A DNA stretch of 34,381 bases, taken from assembly GCA_947176775.1 (NCBI GenBank), contig CAMWRY010000004.1, positions 1 to 34,381 of the forward strand, given 5' to 3'. This document shows, one piece after another, positions 19,457-28,783 of the stretch. Position 1 is the stretch's first letter, and each line of letters opens with the position of its first letter. Under the pieces are notes generated by a model, which was given only the letters and a program-made list of their open reading frames with translations, did not search any database and had not been told where the DNA came from. Made by a program: the position numbers and the translations under genes. Source of the stretch: an uncultured Bacteroides sp. (GTDB lineage Bacteria > Bacteroidota > Bacteroidia > Bacteroidales > Bacteroidaceae).

Positions 19457-20404
19457 ATGAAGAGTCTTTTTTTACAAAAGGACGTTTGTTCCGGAGATGG
19501 CTTTCAGAAGAAGCTGTTCTGCTTTCTTTTTCTATACCTTCTCCTGTGTCCCCTCGTTCCCTTGGTTGCCCAAGATCGTATTCCCGATCTTCCTTCCCCC
19601 CAGCCTCTGCTTGCCGATGCCGACACCCTCCTTTCCCCCGGCCAACGCACAGACACCCTCTCCCTGCCGCCTCTTTTGCTTCCCACCGCTTTTCGCGGCC
19701 TGCAAGAGAATTGCCTTGACGACCCTTCCGGTGCTCTTCACCCCTTCTGGGAGAAACTCCGTCTGCTCCGTCTCGGCCTTTCTACTGACACTGTACGCGT
19801 GGTTCACGTAGGTGACAGTCACATTCGTGGTCACATCTTTCCCCGTACCGCCGGCCAGCTGATGCAGCAGGTTTTCGGTCCTCTGGCTCATACGGACATG
19901 GGCATCAACGGTGCTTTCTGTTTCACCTTTGCCCGTCCGGACCGCGTTGATGCTATCGCCGCCCTCCGTCCGGATCTTCTCATTCTCTCCTTCGGCACCA
20001 ACGAGAGTCATAACCGTCGCTACGATCCCCAGCTCCATCGTCGTCAGATGGACGAACTCGTCAGGCTCTTGCGCCAGAGTCTACCCGGGGTACCGATGCT
20101 CGTTACTACGCCCCCCGGTTCCTACGAGTCGTTGCGGCAACGCGGACGCCGCCGTACCTATAAGATAAATCTCCGTACCGCTGCCGCCGTTCAGGTTATC
20201 CGGTCCTCTGCCGATGCCAATGGCCTCGCTCTGTGGGACCTCTACCACATTCTCGGCGGACCCTCCAGAGCCTGTCTTAACTGGCAGGAAGCCGGACTTC
20301 TCCGCCCTGACCACGTACACTATATGCCTGACGGTTACCGCCTCCAAGGCGAACTGCTCTTCCAAGCCTTACTAAAAGACTATAATGATTATGTGCAACA
20401 TTGA
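19457..20404 (+). CDS. SGNH/GDSL-type hydrolase/esterase-like protein
   Basis: GDSHIRGHIFP, LSFGTNESHN, DHVHYMPDGY motifs; hydrophobic N-terminus after ATG 19457 (alternative ATG 19421). The longer ORF from 19148 overlaps the previous gene heavily. Confidence 0.83.
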   Translation: MKSLFLQKDVCSGDGFQKKLFCFLFLYLLLCPLVPLVAQDRIPDLPSPQPLLADADTLLSPGQRTDTLSLPPLLLPTAFRGLQENCLDDPSGALHPFWEKLRLLRLGLSTDTVRVVHVGDSHIRGHIFPRTAGQLMQQVFGPLAHTDMGINGAFCFTFARPDRVDAIAALRPDLLILSFGTNESHNRRYDPQLHRRQMDELVRLLRQSLPGVPMLVTTPPGSYESLRQRGRRRTYKINLRTAAAVQVIRSSADANGLALWDLYHILGGPSRACLNWQEAGLLRPDHVHYMPDGYRLQGELLFQALLKDYNDYVQH

Positions 20405-21947
20405 TATGCTCTTTACTATCTTTGGCATTGACTTCGACTGCTTGTGCCATACGCTCAGGCTTGCCTTCGGCCGTCTCTTTGATTTTCTTGACATCGACCC
20501 CGACCGTCTGCGCGATGTGTTTCTTTATCACTCCGACGAACCGATGATTTTCAGCAGCGGCCTCTTTCTTTGGCTTTTTGCCGCCTTTCTGCTGGTCTAT
20601 GTCGCTCTTCAGCGTCGCCAGACTTTACGTCTGCTCTTTGTCACTGTCTTCTCTTATTACTTCTACTATAAAAGTAGCGGCCTTTGCTTCCTTCTCCTTG
20701 CTCTTGTCACCCTCTGCGACTTCACATTCGCCCTGTGCATGTCGCGTACCTCCTCGCCTTGTCGCCGCAAGGCTTGGGTTGTTCTCAGCCTTGCCGTCAA
20801 CTTGGGCCTGCTTTGCTACTTCAAGTACACCAACTTCCTTGGGCAGTGCCTCGCCTCTCTCACCGGAGCCACCTTCACACCGCTGGATATCTTCCTTCCC
20901 GTGGGTATCTCTTTCTTCACTTTCCAGTCCCTCAGCTATACCATTGATGTCTATCGTCGCCAGATTCCCCCTTTGCGTTCGCTGCTGGACTATGCCTTCT
21001 ACGTCTCTTTCTTTCCCCAGCTCGTAGCCGGCCCTATCGTGCGTGCACGCGATTTCATTCCCCAGATTCGCCAGCCCCTGTTTCTCTCGAACGAGATGTT
21101 GGGCCGAGGTATATTCCTTATTCTTAGTGGTCTCTTTAAGAAGGCGGTTATCTCGGACTACATCAGCGTCAATTTCGTGGAACGCATCTTCGACAATCCC
21201 ACGCTCTACTCCGGTCTGGAGAACCTTCTCGGCGTCTATGGCTATGCCCTGCAGATATATTGCGACTTTTCAGGTTACAGCGACATGGCTATCGGCCTTG
21301 CCTTGTTGCTGGGCTTCCGCTTCCCCGTCAACTTTGACTCGCCCTACAAGTCTGCCTCCATCACTGAGTTCTGGCGCCGTTGGCACATCTCTCTCTCCAG
21401 CTGGCTGCGCGACTACCTTTACATTTCTCTCGGCGGCAATCGCAAGGGGCGTTTTCGTCAGTACGTGAATCTTATCATTACTATGTTTCTTGGTGGCTTG
21501 TGGCACGGCGCTTCGTGGAACTTCGTCCTTTGGGGGGTGCTGCATGGCTTCGCCTTGGCTGCGCACAAGGTCTGGATGGGTCTTATGGGGAAGCATGGCC
21601 TCTTCCGCCTCCCCGGTATTTTGCTTACGTTTCATTTCGTCTGTTTCTGCTGGATATTCTTCCGCCTTGCCGATTTCTCCACTGCTGTAGACATGTTGCG
21701 TCAGATATTCACCGCTTTCCATCCTCAGCTCCTTCCCCAGCTTCTGACGGGCTACTGGGCTGTTTTCTTCTTGATGTTCCTGGGCTACTTGCTACATTTC
21801 CTGCCCGACAGTTGGGAGCGTGCTTGCATCCGTAGCTTCGTCCGTCTCCCCCTGCTCGGCAAGGCTTTGCTGACGGTTTTGCTGATTTATTTGGTTGTTC
21901 AGATGAAGAGTTCGGAGATACAGCCTTTCATCTATTTCCAGTTCTGA
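20385..21947 (+). CDS. MBOAT-family O-acyltransferase (AlgI/DltB-like)
   Basis: 520 aa multi-TM; FPQLVAGPIVRARDFIPQI, YCDFSGYSDMAIG, EFWRRWHISLSSWLRDYLYISLGGNRKG, GLWHGASWNFVLWG. Confidence 0.95.
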   Translation: MIMCNIDMLFTIFGIDFDCLCHTLRLAFGRLFDFLDIDPDRLRDVFLYHSDEPMIFSSGLFLWLFAAFLLVYVALQRRQTLRLLFVTVFSYYFYYKSSGLCFLLLALVTLCDFTFALCMSRTSSPCRRKAWVVLSLAVNLGLLCYFKYTNFLGQCLASLTGATFTPLDIFLPVGISFFTFQSLSYTIDVYRRQIPPLRSLLDYAFYVSFFPQLVAGPIVRARDFIPQIRQPLFLSNEMLGRGIFLILSGLFKKAVISDYISVNFVERIFDNPTLYSGLENLLGVYGYALQIYCDFSGYSDMAIGLALLLGFRFPVNFDSPYKSASITEFWRRWHISLSSWLRDYLYISLGGNRKGRFRQYVNLIITMFLGGLWHGASWNFVLWGVLHGFALAAHKVWMGLMGKHGLFRLPGILLTFHFVCFCWIFFRLADFSTAVDMLRQIFTAFHPQLLPQLLTGYWAVFFLMFLGYLLHFLPDSWERACIRSFVRLPLLGKALLTVLLIYLVVQMKSSEIQPFIYFQF

Positions 21948-22047
21948 GCTGTGCTCCCGTTACAGTGTGACTGATTTTTGCAGACGGGTGGAGCGGATGA
22001 CGTCGAAAAAAAACGTCTTCCTCTGCTCATAAACCGTACAAACTCGT

Positions 22048-22055
22048 TATCTTTG
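22048..22055 (+). promoter_or_regulatory. Bacteroides-type -7 promoter element upstream of third SGNH gene
   Basis: TATCTTTG, matching TAnnTTTG, just before the gene; argues the real start is ATG 22081 rather than 22060. Confidence 0.6.
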
Positions 22056-22080
22056 TCGCATGTACTATAAAAAAAACTTT

Positions 22081-22773
22081 ATGAAGAACCGCAAAACCTT
22101 ATTTCTCCTTTTCCTCCTTTTCCTAGCTCCCTTGTGTGGAGTGTCTGCCCAGAAACGTGTCTCCATTCTCGGTGATTCATATTCCACTTTCCACGATTAT
22201 GTCTCTCCTGCCTCCAACCTTTGTTGGTACGGGGTTCCCGGAGAGAAGAAGGAGAATGACGTGATGAGAGTAGGAGAGACCTGGTGGCACCGTTTTATCT
22301 ACGACCACGGCTTTTTGCTGGAACGTAACAACTCCTATTCAGGCTCCACTGTTTGCCATACCGGTTACAGGCAAGCCGACTTTTCCGACCGCTCTTTCAT
22401 CACCCGTATCCACAACCTCGGTAACCCAGACCTCATTCTTGTTTTCGGCGGTACCAACGATAGTTGGGCAGGCGTCCCTCTCGGCGGATATCAATACGCA
22501 GACTGGACTAAGGCCGATTTATGCAATTTTCGTCCTGCTTTCGCCTACCTGCTTGCCTCCCTCAGGCAGCTCTATCCACTTGCTCGCATCTGCAACCTGA
22601 CTAATACCGAACTTTCAACAGAGATTACCGAGTCTATGGCTACCATCTGCCGTCACTATGGTATAGAAAATGTCCGTTTGCATGATGTGGATAAACAGTG
22701 GGGACATCCCTCCGTGCAAGGAATGAAGGCTATCAGCAGCCAGTTATGGGAGGTTTTGAGGGATAGCCTCTGA
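22081..22773 (+). CDS. Secreted SGNH/GDSL hydrolase
   Basis: Signal peptide MKNRKTLFLLFLLFLAPLCGVSAQ; GDSYSTF, VFGGTNDSW, WGHPSVQGM motifs. Confidence 0.87.
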   Translation: MKNRKTLFLLFLLFLAPLCGVSAQKRVSILGDSYSTFHDYVSPASNLCWYGVPGEKKENDVMRVGETWWHRFIYDHGFLLERNNSYSGSTVCHTGYRQADFSDRSFITRIHNLGNPDLILVFGGTNDSWAGVPLGGYQYADWTKADLCNFRPAFAYLLASLRQLYPLARICNLTNTELSTEITESMATICRHYGIENVRLHDVDKQWGHPSVQGMKAISSQLWEVLRDSL

Positions 22774-22812
22774 GTCTGCACGGAAAGCTTAAAGTATTTT
22801 CCGAACTTCTTC

Positions 22813-22840
22813 AGGAGGCTTTTTGCCTCCTTTCTATCTT
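22813..22840 (+). terminator. Intrinsic terminator after SGNH gene
   Basis: AGGAGGC-TTTTT-GCCTCCT stem followed by a T/C-rich tract. Confidence 0.7.
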
Positions 22841-23027
22841 TTTCTTCAGTATTTGTCTTTTTGCGTAATTCGTGTTTCTTTATCGGTTTTGCCTTCTTTT
22901 TTCCGTTCGCTTTGTCTGTAAATGAAATCGGCAAGCAAGATACTTGCAAGAAGTTTGCCTTGAAACAGCAGACTACTTGTTCTAAAGTTCTTTTTTACTT
23001 GTTGTGAAAAGGATTAGTAGTGGAATT

Positions 23028-23111
23028 GGTTTCTGTTCTCAGCTTTGGAACAGACATCCGTAACCTTGGAACGTTTGTTCCAAACCTTGGAGTATACGTC
23101 CGTAAACTGGG
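23028..23111. repeat. Four imperfect 21-bp tandem units (minus-strand consensus about CCAAGGTTACGGACGTCTGTT)
   Basis: Units 23111-23091, 23090-23070, 23069-23049, 23048-23028 on the minus strand; the translation of that frame shows a 7-aa repeat PSLRTYT/PRFGTNV/PRLRMSV/PKLRTET. Confidence 0.75.
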
Positions 23112-23136
23112 GATGGGTTTTAACTTTAGTTTGGGA

Positions 23137-23523
23137 TAAGTTCCGTGAGAACTTGGTCTACATCTGCCACTTTCCAACTGATGGAAATAGAACAACTATA
23201 CAACCTCAATAGAACAATGATTCTTACGGCAGCTGAAAGCAGGGGGACTGACTATAGTAAAGGAGCTGGCAGAAGTGCATTGGACAAACGGTAGAACGAA
23301 CGGGACATTTTCGGGACCTAGACAGACGATTTTTGTCGGTAAAAAAACGAACTTTTTCCGGATAGAATTGAGGAATAAACAGAAAATTTGGAAAGATTAT
23401 TCTGGTAGAACCACTTGTTTTTAAGAAATATCCTATCCAAAAGTACCGTTATTTTAAAATAATACCTATATTTGCCTTCGTTATTTTAAAAGTTGTTATA
23501 TAACCAAGTTCTCACGGAACTTA
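23137..23523. promoter_or_regulatory. Candidate invertible promoter segment upstream of SusC
   Basis: Perfect 21-bp inverted repeat TAAGTTCCGTGAGAACTTGGT (23137-23157) / ACCAAGTTCTCACGGAACTTA (23503-23523), each arm with internal dyad AAGTTC-N5-GAACTT; contains rightward TATATTTG (23467-23474). Confidence 0.8.
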
Positions 23524-23693
23524 AAGAAGGAAAGGTGGAACGTGGTTTTATTGTAGAGATGTGAACTTAAATCTGAATGAAATATTAAGATCAGTGAAGT
23601 ATTAATGGGTGAAAGAATCCAAGGAAAGCACTTTATTTTTACTGTTCCCTTTAAGAATATAACCTATAATATCTATTAATAAAATGTCTAAGT

Positions 23694-26600
23694 ATGAAAA
23701 TTAACCTTTTATGGAATCACAAGAGAACTCGATCCATGAGTTTTCTTAAAGCCGTGGGCATGGGCTGTACGTTGTTCTGCTGTGTTCCGGTAAATGCTAT
23801 TTCAGGAACATTGGGTGACAGTTTGTTACCAACTGTCTTGCAAGAAAAAACAATCAAAGGAACGGTGCTTGATGCACAAGGAGAACCGCTGATTGGAGTT
23901 TCTATCCTCGTCGAAGGAAGCACTGTGGGTACCATAACAAACATCGACGGTAACTTTGAACTGACTGCTGATAAGGGAGCCGTACTGATAGTTTCTTATA
24001 TCGGTTATCAGACCCAGAGGCTGACTGCCGGCGACTCGCCTTTGAGAGTCGTGCTGAAGGAAGACTCGCAGTTGCTGGACGAAGTGGTGGTCGTGGGTTA
24101 CGGTACTACTTCCAAGCGCAAGACCACTTCGGCCGTATCTCAGGTGAAAGCGGAAGAACTGGCCAAAGTGCCGGTGCCCAATATTACCCAGAGTTTGGCA
24201 GGACGTGCGCCGGGACTTATTGTCACTCAGTCCGGTGGTGGTGTCAATGCTAAGGCATCCATCTCCATCCGTGGTGGCGGCACCCCTCTGTATGTAATAG
24301 ACAACATCATCTGCGAGGAGCGTGACTTCCAGAATCTGAATCCAGAAGACATCGATCAGATGTCCATCCTGAAGGATGCTTCTGCCACAGCCGTCTACGG
24401 TGCCCGGGCCGCCAACGGTATTGTAATGGTGACTACCAAGAGCGGAAAGACTGGCAAACTGAACGTGGACTACAGCTTTAACTATACGCTGAGCCAGCCT
24501 GCCGATTTGCAGGACAAGGTAGATGCCTATACAGCTGCCAGCTACGTGAACCGTGGATTGGAATATGACGGACGTGCACCACAATATACCCAAGAGGATT
24601 TGGATCTCTTTCGAAATGGCAAAGATCCGCAAGGCCATCCTAATGTGGACTGGCACAACCTCACTATGCGGACATTCGCTCCCGAAATGCGCCATAATCT
24701 GACGCTGACTGGAGGTAGCGAGACCATGAAGATATATACAGGCCTAGGTTATTATAACCAAGGATCAATCTATCGCACCAACTCCAACAACATGCAACGT
24801 TACAACTTCCGTACCAATCTGGAAGCGAATCTGAAGAGCATCGGATTGAAGATGGTAGCCGGTGTGGATGCCTACATCGTGGATCTGAATGAGCCTGCCA
24901 CGGCCAATGGACGTGGTTATTACACCACTTGGTCGCATATTCAGAACAAGAGACCGTGGGAGGCCGCATACAATCCCTACGGACAGATTTATAGTGGTAC
25001 CACCGACAATCCTCTGGTAGATATTAGTGATTTGGGCGGTTACTACAAGGAGTCAAAGTCTTCTGTACGGGGCAACCTGAATCTGGAATGGGCGGTTCCT
25101 TGGGTGGAAGGACTGACGTTGAAAGCCTTAGGCAGTTACACGATTGCCAATGACCGCAACAAGTCGTGGAACAAATCAGCACAGACTTATGACTGGGAGG
25201 GCAATCCGGCAACTTCCAATAAACCTAACCTAAGTAAGGAGACCTATTATCATCGTAACTTCAACGCACAATTCTTTGCCGATTATGTCCGTACCTTCCA
25301 GGAAGTGCACACGGTAGGTGCCACTTTCGGTATCGAGGCGAGCGGTCAGGATTATGACAACTCTGGCTTGTCGCGCAAGGAATACATTTTTGATGTGGAC
25401 CAGATAGGCTCCGGTCCAGTAGACACCTCTGAAAACTGGTCGAGCGAAGGAATAGGCTATCGGCGTGCTGCCTTGATTGGGCGTGTGAAGTACGACTATG
25501 CCGCCAAGTACATGGTGGAAGCCAATGTCCGTTACGACGGTAGCGACTATTTCCCCTCGGGCGAACGCTGGGGAGCTTTTTTCTCTGGTTCTGTGGCATG
25601 GGCCGTATCTGAGGAAAACTTCTGGAAGAACTGGAATATGGACAAGATTTTCGACCAGTTCAAGTTGCGTGCCTCCTATGGCGAGATTGGTCAGGACTTC
25701 CTCGACCTGAACGGTGACGGGGCAGCCGACCGTTTCGCTTATATCTCCTCTTATACCTTATATACACGTGGCGCCTTTCTGGGTGAGAAGTGGTACCCAA
25801 GTTTTGCCGAGGGTTCTCTCATCAGCCCGGACATGACGTGGTACACCACCAAGGACTTCAATATCGGAATTGACTTTGCCTCATTGAACAGCCGTCTGTC
25901 CGGTTCTGTAGACTATTTTGCTAAGGTGACCACCGGTTATCTGGCCACTCCCTCTAATGTGGGATATACCTCTCCGTTGGGTAAAAATCTGCCGGTAGTG
26001 AAATCAAACGGTGAGAGTATCCGCCGCGGTTTTGAGTTTGTATTGCAATGGAAGGATCAGATAGGTGACCTGCACTATGGAGTTTCTGCCAACATGACTT
26101 GCTACGATGACCGCTGGAACATCAATCCCAACGAGGCTGAAACCTCTTTGAAGAACCCTTATAAACGCGGAACGCAGGTAGGTGCCTACACCGGTTCTTA
26201 TTATAAAAATTTGGGTTATTACACCGATTACCAAGATGTGATGAACAATCCGAAACGCAACGGCTCAACAAAACTGATGGCTGGTGACTTGAAGTATTAT
26301 GACTTCAATGGCGACGGTAAGATTGACGGTGACGACCAGTATCGTATGGGTAACGGTACTAGCCCGAGAGCCAATTATGGTATCAATGTAGATATGAGCT
26401 ATAAGGGATGGTCTTTTAACATGTTGTGGCAAGGTGCTACCAATTACAACATCTATGTGGATGCTATACTGATGGGTGGTAACAGCAATTATCTCCCTGT
26501 CATCTACGATTTCCAGACGGATATCTGGTCGCCGGACAACCGCGATGCGCTCTATCCTCGTCAGCATGCGTCAGCCGGATTCAATGGCAACAACAACTTT

Positions 26601-26858
26601 GTGGGAACTGACTTCTGGCTGGTGGATGCACGTTACATCCGTCTGAAAAATATGTCTATCGGATATGATTTCAAGCACAAACTGTTGAAGAACGTCTCTT
26701 GGATGACCAAGTGTAATCTTTCTTTGGCCGGTTATAATCTGCTGACGTTCAGCCCTGCAAAAAAATGGGGATTCGACCCGGAATCCGGCTCTAGCGGCAG
26801 TGGATATACATACCCCATTTCGCGAGTTTATACAGTAAGTTTGAACATTGGATTCTAA
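23694..26858 (+). CDS. SusC/RagA-family TonB-linked outer membrane protein
   Basis: 1054 aa; carboxypeptidase-like regulatory domain (IKGTVLDAQGEPLIGVSILVEGSTVGTITNIDGNF), plug (VVVVGYGTTSKRKTTSAVSQV), SILKDASATAVYGARAANGIVMVTTKSGK. Confidence 0.97.
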   Translation: MKINLLWNHKRTRSMSFLKAVGMGCTLFCCVPVNAISGTLGDSLLPTVLQEKTIKGTVLDAQGEPLIGVSILVEGSTVGTITNIDGNFELTADKGAVLIVSYIGYQTQRLTAGDSPLRVVLKEDSQLLDEVVVVGYGTTSKRKTTSAVSQVKAEELAKVPVPNITQSLAGRAPGLIVTQSGGGVNAKASISIRGGGTPLYVIDNIICEERDFQNLNPEDIDQMSILKDASATAVYGARAANGIVMVTTKSGKTGKLNVDYSFNYTLSQPADLQDKVDAYTAASYVNRGLEYDGRAPQYTQEDLDLFRNGKDPQGHPNVDWHNLTMRTFAPEMRHNLTLTGGSETMKIYTGLGYYNQGSIYRTNSNNMQRYNFRTNLEANLKSIGLKMVAGVDAYIVDLNEPATANGRGYYTTWSHIQNKRPWEAAYNPYGQIYSGTTDNPLVDISDLGGYYKESKSSVRGNLNLEWAVPWVEGLTLKALGSYTIANDRNKSWNKSAQTYDWEGNPATSNKPNLSKETYYHRNFNAQFFADYVRTFQEVHTVGATFGIEASGQDYDNSGLSRKEYIFDVDQIGSGPVDTSENWSSEGIGYRRAALIGRVKYDYAAKYMVEANVRYDGSDYFPSGERWGAFFSGSVAWAVSEENFWKNWNMDKIFDQFKLRASYGEIGQDFLDLNGDGAADRFAYISSYTLYTRGAFLGEKWYPSFAEGSLISPDMTWYTTKDFNIGIDFASLNSRLSGSVDYFAKVTTGYLATPSNVGYTSPLGKNLPVVKSNGESIRRGFEFVLQWKDQIGDLHYGVSANMTCYDDRWNINPNEAETSLKNPYKRGTQVGAYTGSYYKNLGYYTDYQDVMNNPKRNGSTKLMAGDLKYYDFNGDGKIDGDDQYRMGNGTSPRANYGINVDMSYKGWSFNMLWQGATNYNIYVDAILMGGNSNYLPVIYDFQTDIWSPDNRDALYPRQHASAGFNGNNNFVGTDFWLVDARYIRLKNMSIGYDFKHKLLKNVSWMTKCNLSLAGYNLLTFSPAKKWGFDPESGSSGSGYTYPISRVYTVSLNIGF

Positions 26859-26891
26859 TATCATAATTCACATTCAAAAAAGAAAATCAAT

Positions 26892-28751
26892 ATGAAAAGT
26901 AAATATATACTGCCTATCTTCTTGATGGGAACTGTCGGTTTACAAAGCTGCGGTGATTTCTTGGATACAGAACCGACAGAAGGTTTTCCCGAAACTGTAG
27001 TCTGGGAAACGCAAAGCACGGTAGATGCATTTGTCATCGGCAATTACGGAAATGCTTATAGCCCCTATGAAGCTTTTTCCACATGGGACAAGACTTTCAG
27101 CAACAACATGGTGAACTGCCGTGCCACTTGCCCGGGGGAGGTGCGCGGACTGATGGAGAATACTTATGGATGGGGACTGAACGACCGTTTTACGGCTATT
27201 CGTAACTGCAACCTGATTATAGAGAAAATGGCTGCTTCTAGTCTGGCCGATGTGCAAAAGGCGCAGTTTGTGGCCGAGGCCAAAATGATGCGTGCCATGA
27301 TTTATTATGATTTGGCCCGTAAGGGTGGACGGTATATCTGGGTGGACCATGTATTGAGTACGGAAGACGAGTTCAACCTCCCGTTGACTAAAGATATTAC
27401 GGAAAGTTACCAACATGTGCTGACGGATATTCGCGAAGCTATTCCGGGATTGCCGGAAACGGCAGTCAGCGGTCGTCTGACCCGTAATGCAGCGTATGCT
27501 TTTCTTTCGGAAGTGTGTCTGACGGCTGCCGCCTATACCGATGATGCCGCCGCTTTGCAGCAGGGTGGAAAAAGTTTGTATCAGGAGGCCGTGGATGCTG
27601 TGGATGCGCTGAAAGGCGTTTCGCTTGATCCTGATTATGAGGATATGTTCAATCAGAATGGAGCTTACTCTTCTTCTGAAATCATCTTGGCTCATTATTG
27701 GAGTAAGGATGCGACCACAGTGCAGGGTACCGATATGATTAACCTGATTCCCAACTTGCTGAACAGCAATCTGTCCATCACTAACTGTGGCCCGTTGTTC
27801 AAAATTGCGGATATCTTCGAATGCTGGTTGGACCATACTCCCAGCCAGAACTTGGTGGATGATTATCTGGTGATAGACCAGACAACAGGAAAAGCGGTGC
27901 GTTGGGATGAATCCTCTCAGTTTGTCAATAATACCCGTCCGTTAAGCCGTGAGGAGGCCATGACTAAAATAGACCACAAGGAGGATGCCGAATTTAACGG
28001 CGCTCCGTATTTTAAGGCATTTGAGGTGACAACTCCCGGAACTAGCATCAGCGACTTGATGTACCAGCATCGTGATAAGCGTTTCGATGCTTCTATCATT
28101 CATGATGGGTCTGTCTTCCTGGGTGAGAACATCACGACCTATTCTTATGGAAACATGAGCCGTTGGGCCACTCAGCGCTATGCTTCGGACCACGTACCCT
28201 TGACCAACTATAGCACTCGCAAGTATATATATACTGAATGGAGTCCTCGTCCTTTCTATAATGTATATACGGATTATCACAAGATTCTGTTCCGTTACGG
28301 ACGTGCGTTGCTGAATAAGGCTGAGGCTCTTCTTCGTTTGAATAAGGTGTCGGAGGCAGTAGCTGTGTTGAATCAGACTCGCGTGACTCACGGAGGTCTT
28401 CCTGCTTCGGAAGCCGCTACATTAGCTGATGCTTGGAAGGATTACAAAATAGAGCGTCGTGTGGAGCTGTTTTGGGAAGGTGACTGGTACTTCAGTCTGT
28501 TGCGTTGGGGCAAATATGGCAAGGAGGCCAATGATGGAAAAGAGCCAGGAAGTGTCATTGACGAATTGACCGAACCGGCAACCTTTATTGAGATTAAGAC
28601 AGACCGTACCGCTGCGTATGTGGGCAATGTGCAGTTGTCTAATGATGACCGCAAGTTCGATGTACGTTCTTACCTGTTCCCGATTACCAAATCCGTCATT
28701 CAGGCTAATTCGGCCATCAGCGAATCGGATCAGAATCCGGGCTGGGAATAA
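26892..28751 (+). CDS. SusD/RagB-family nutrient-binding outer membrane lipoprotein
   Basis: 619 aa; lipobox LQSCGDFLDTEPTE; SusD C-terminal motifs (RRVELFWEGDWYFSLLRWG, YLFPI); directly after SusC. Confidence 0.96.
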   Translation: MKSKYILPIFLMGTVGLQSCGDFLDTEPTEGFPETVVWETQSTVDAFVIGNYGNAYSPYEAFSTWDKTFSNNMVNCRATCPGEVRGLMENTYGWGLNDRFTAIRNCNLIIEKMAASSLADVQKAQFVAEAKMMRAMIYYDLARKGGRYIWVDHVLSTEDEFNLPLTKDITESYQHVLTDIREAIPGLPETAVSGRLTRNAAYAFLSEVCLTAAAYTDDAAALQQGGKSLYQEAVDAVDALKGVSLDPDYEDMFNQNGAYSSSEIILAHYWSKDATTVQGTDMINLIPNLLNSNLSITNCGPLFKIADIFECWLDHTPSQNLVDDYLVIDQTTGKAVRWDESSQFVNNTRPLSREEAMTKIDHKEDAEFNGAPYFKAFEVTTPGTSISDLMYQHRDKRFDASIIHDGSVFLGENITTYSYGNMSRWATQRYASDHVPLTNYSTRKYIYTEWSPRPFYNVYTDYHKILFRYGRALLNKAEALLRLNKVSEAVAVLNQTRVTHGGLPASEAATLADAWKDYKIERRVELFWEGDWYFSLLRWGKYGKEANDGKEPGSVIDELTEPATFIEIKTDRTAAYVGNVQLSNDDRKFDVRSYLFPITKSVIQANSAISESDQNPGWE

Positions 28752-28783
28752 TTGTATTAACTTTAATAAAACAGAAATAAGAT

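Noticed and set aside
23181-23294. 37-aa small ORF MEIEQLYNLNRTMILTAAESRGTDYSKGAGRSALDKR inside the invertible segment
   Set aside because: Short, no clear ribosome-binding context or homology I recognise; likely chance.
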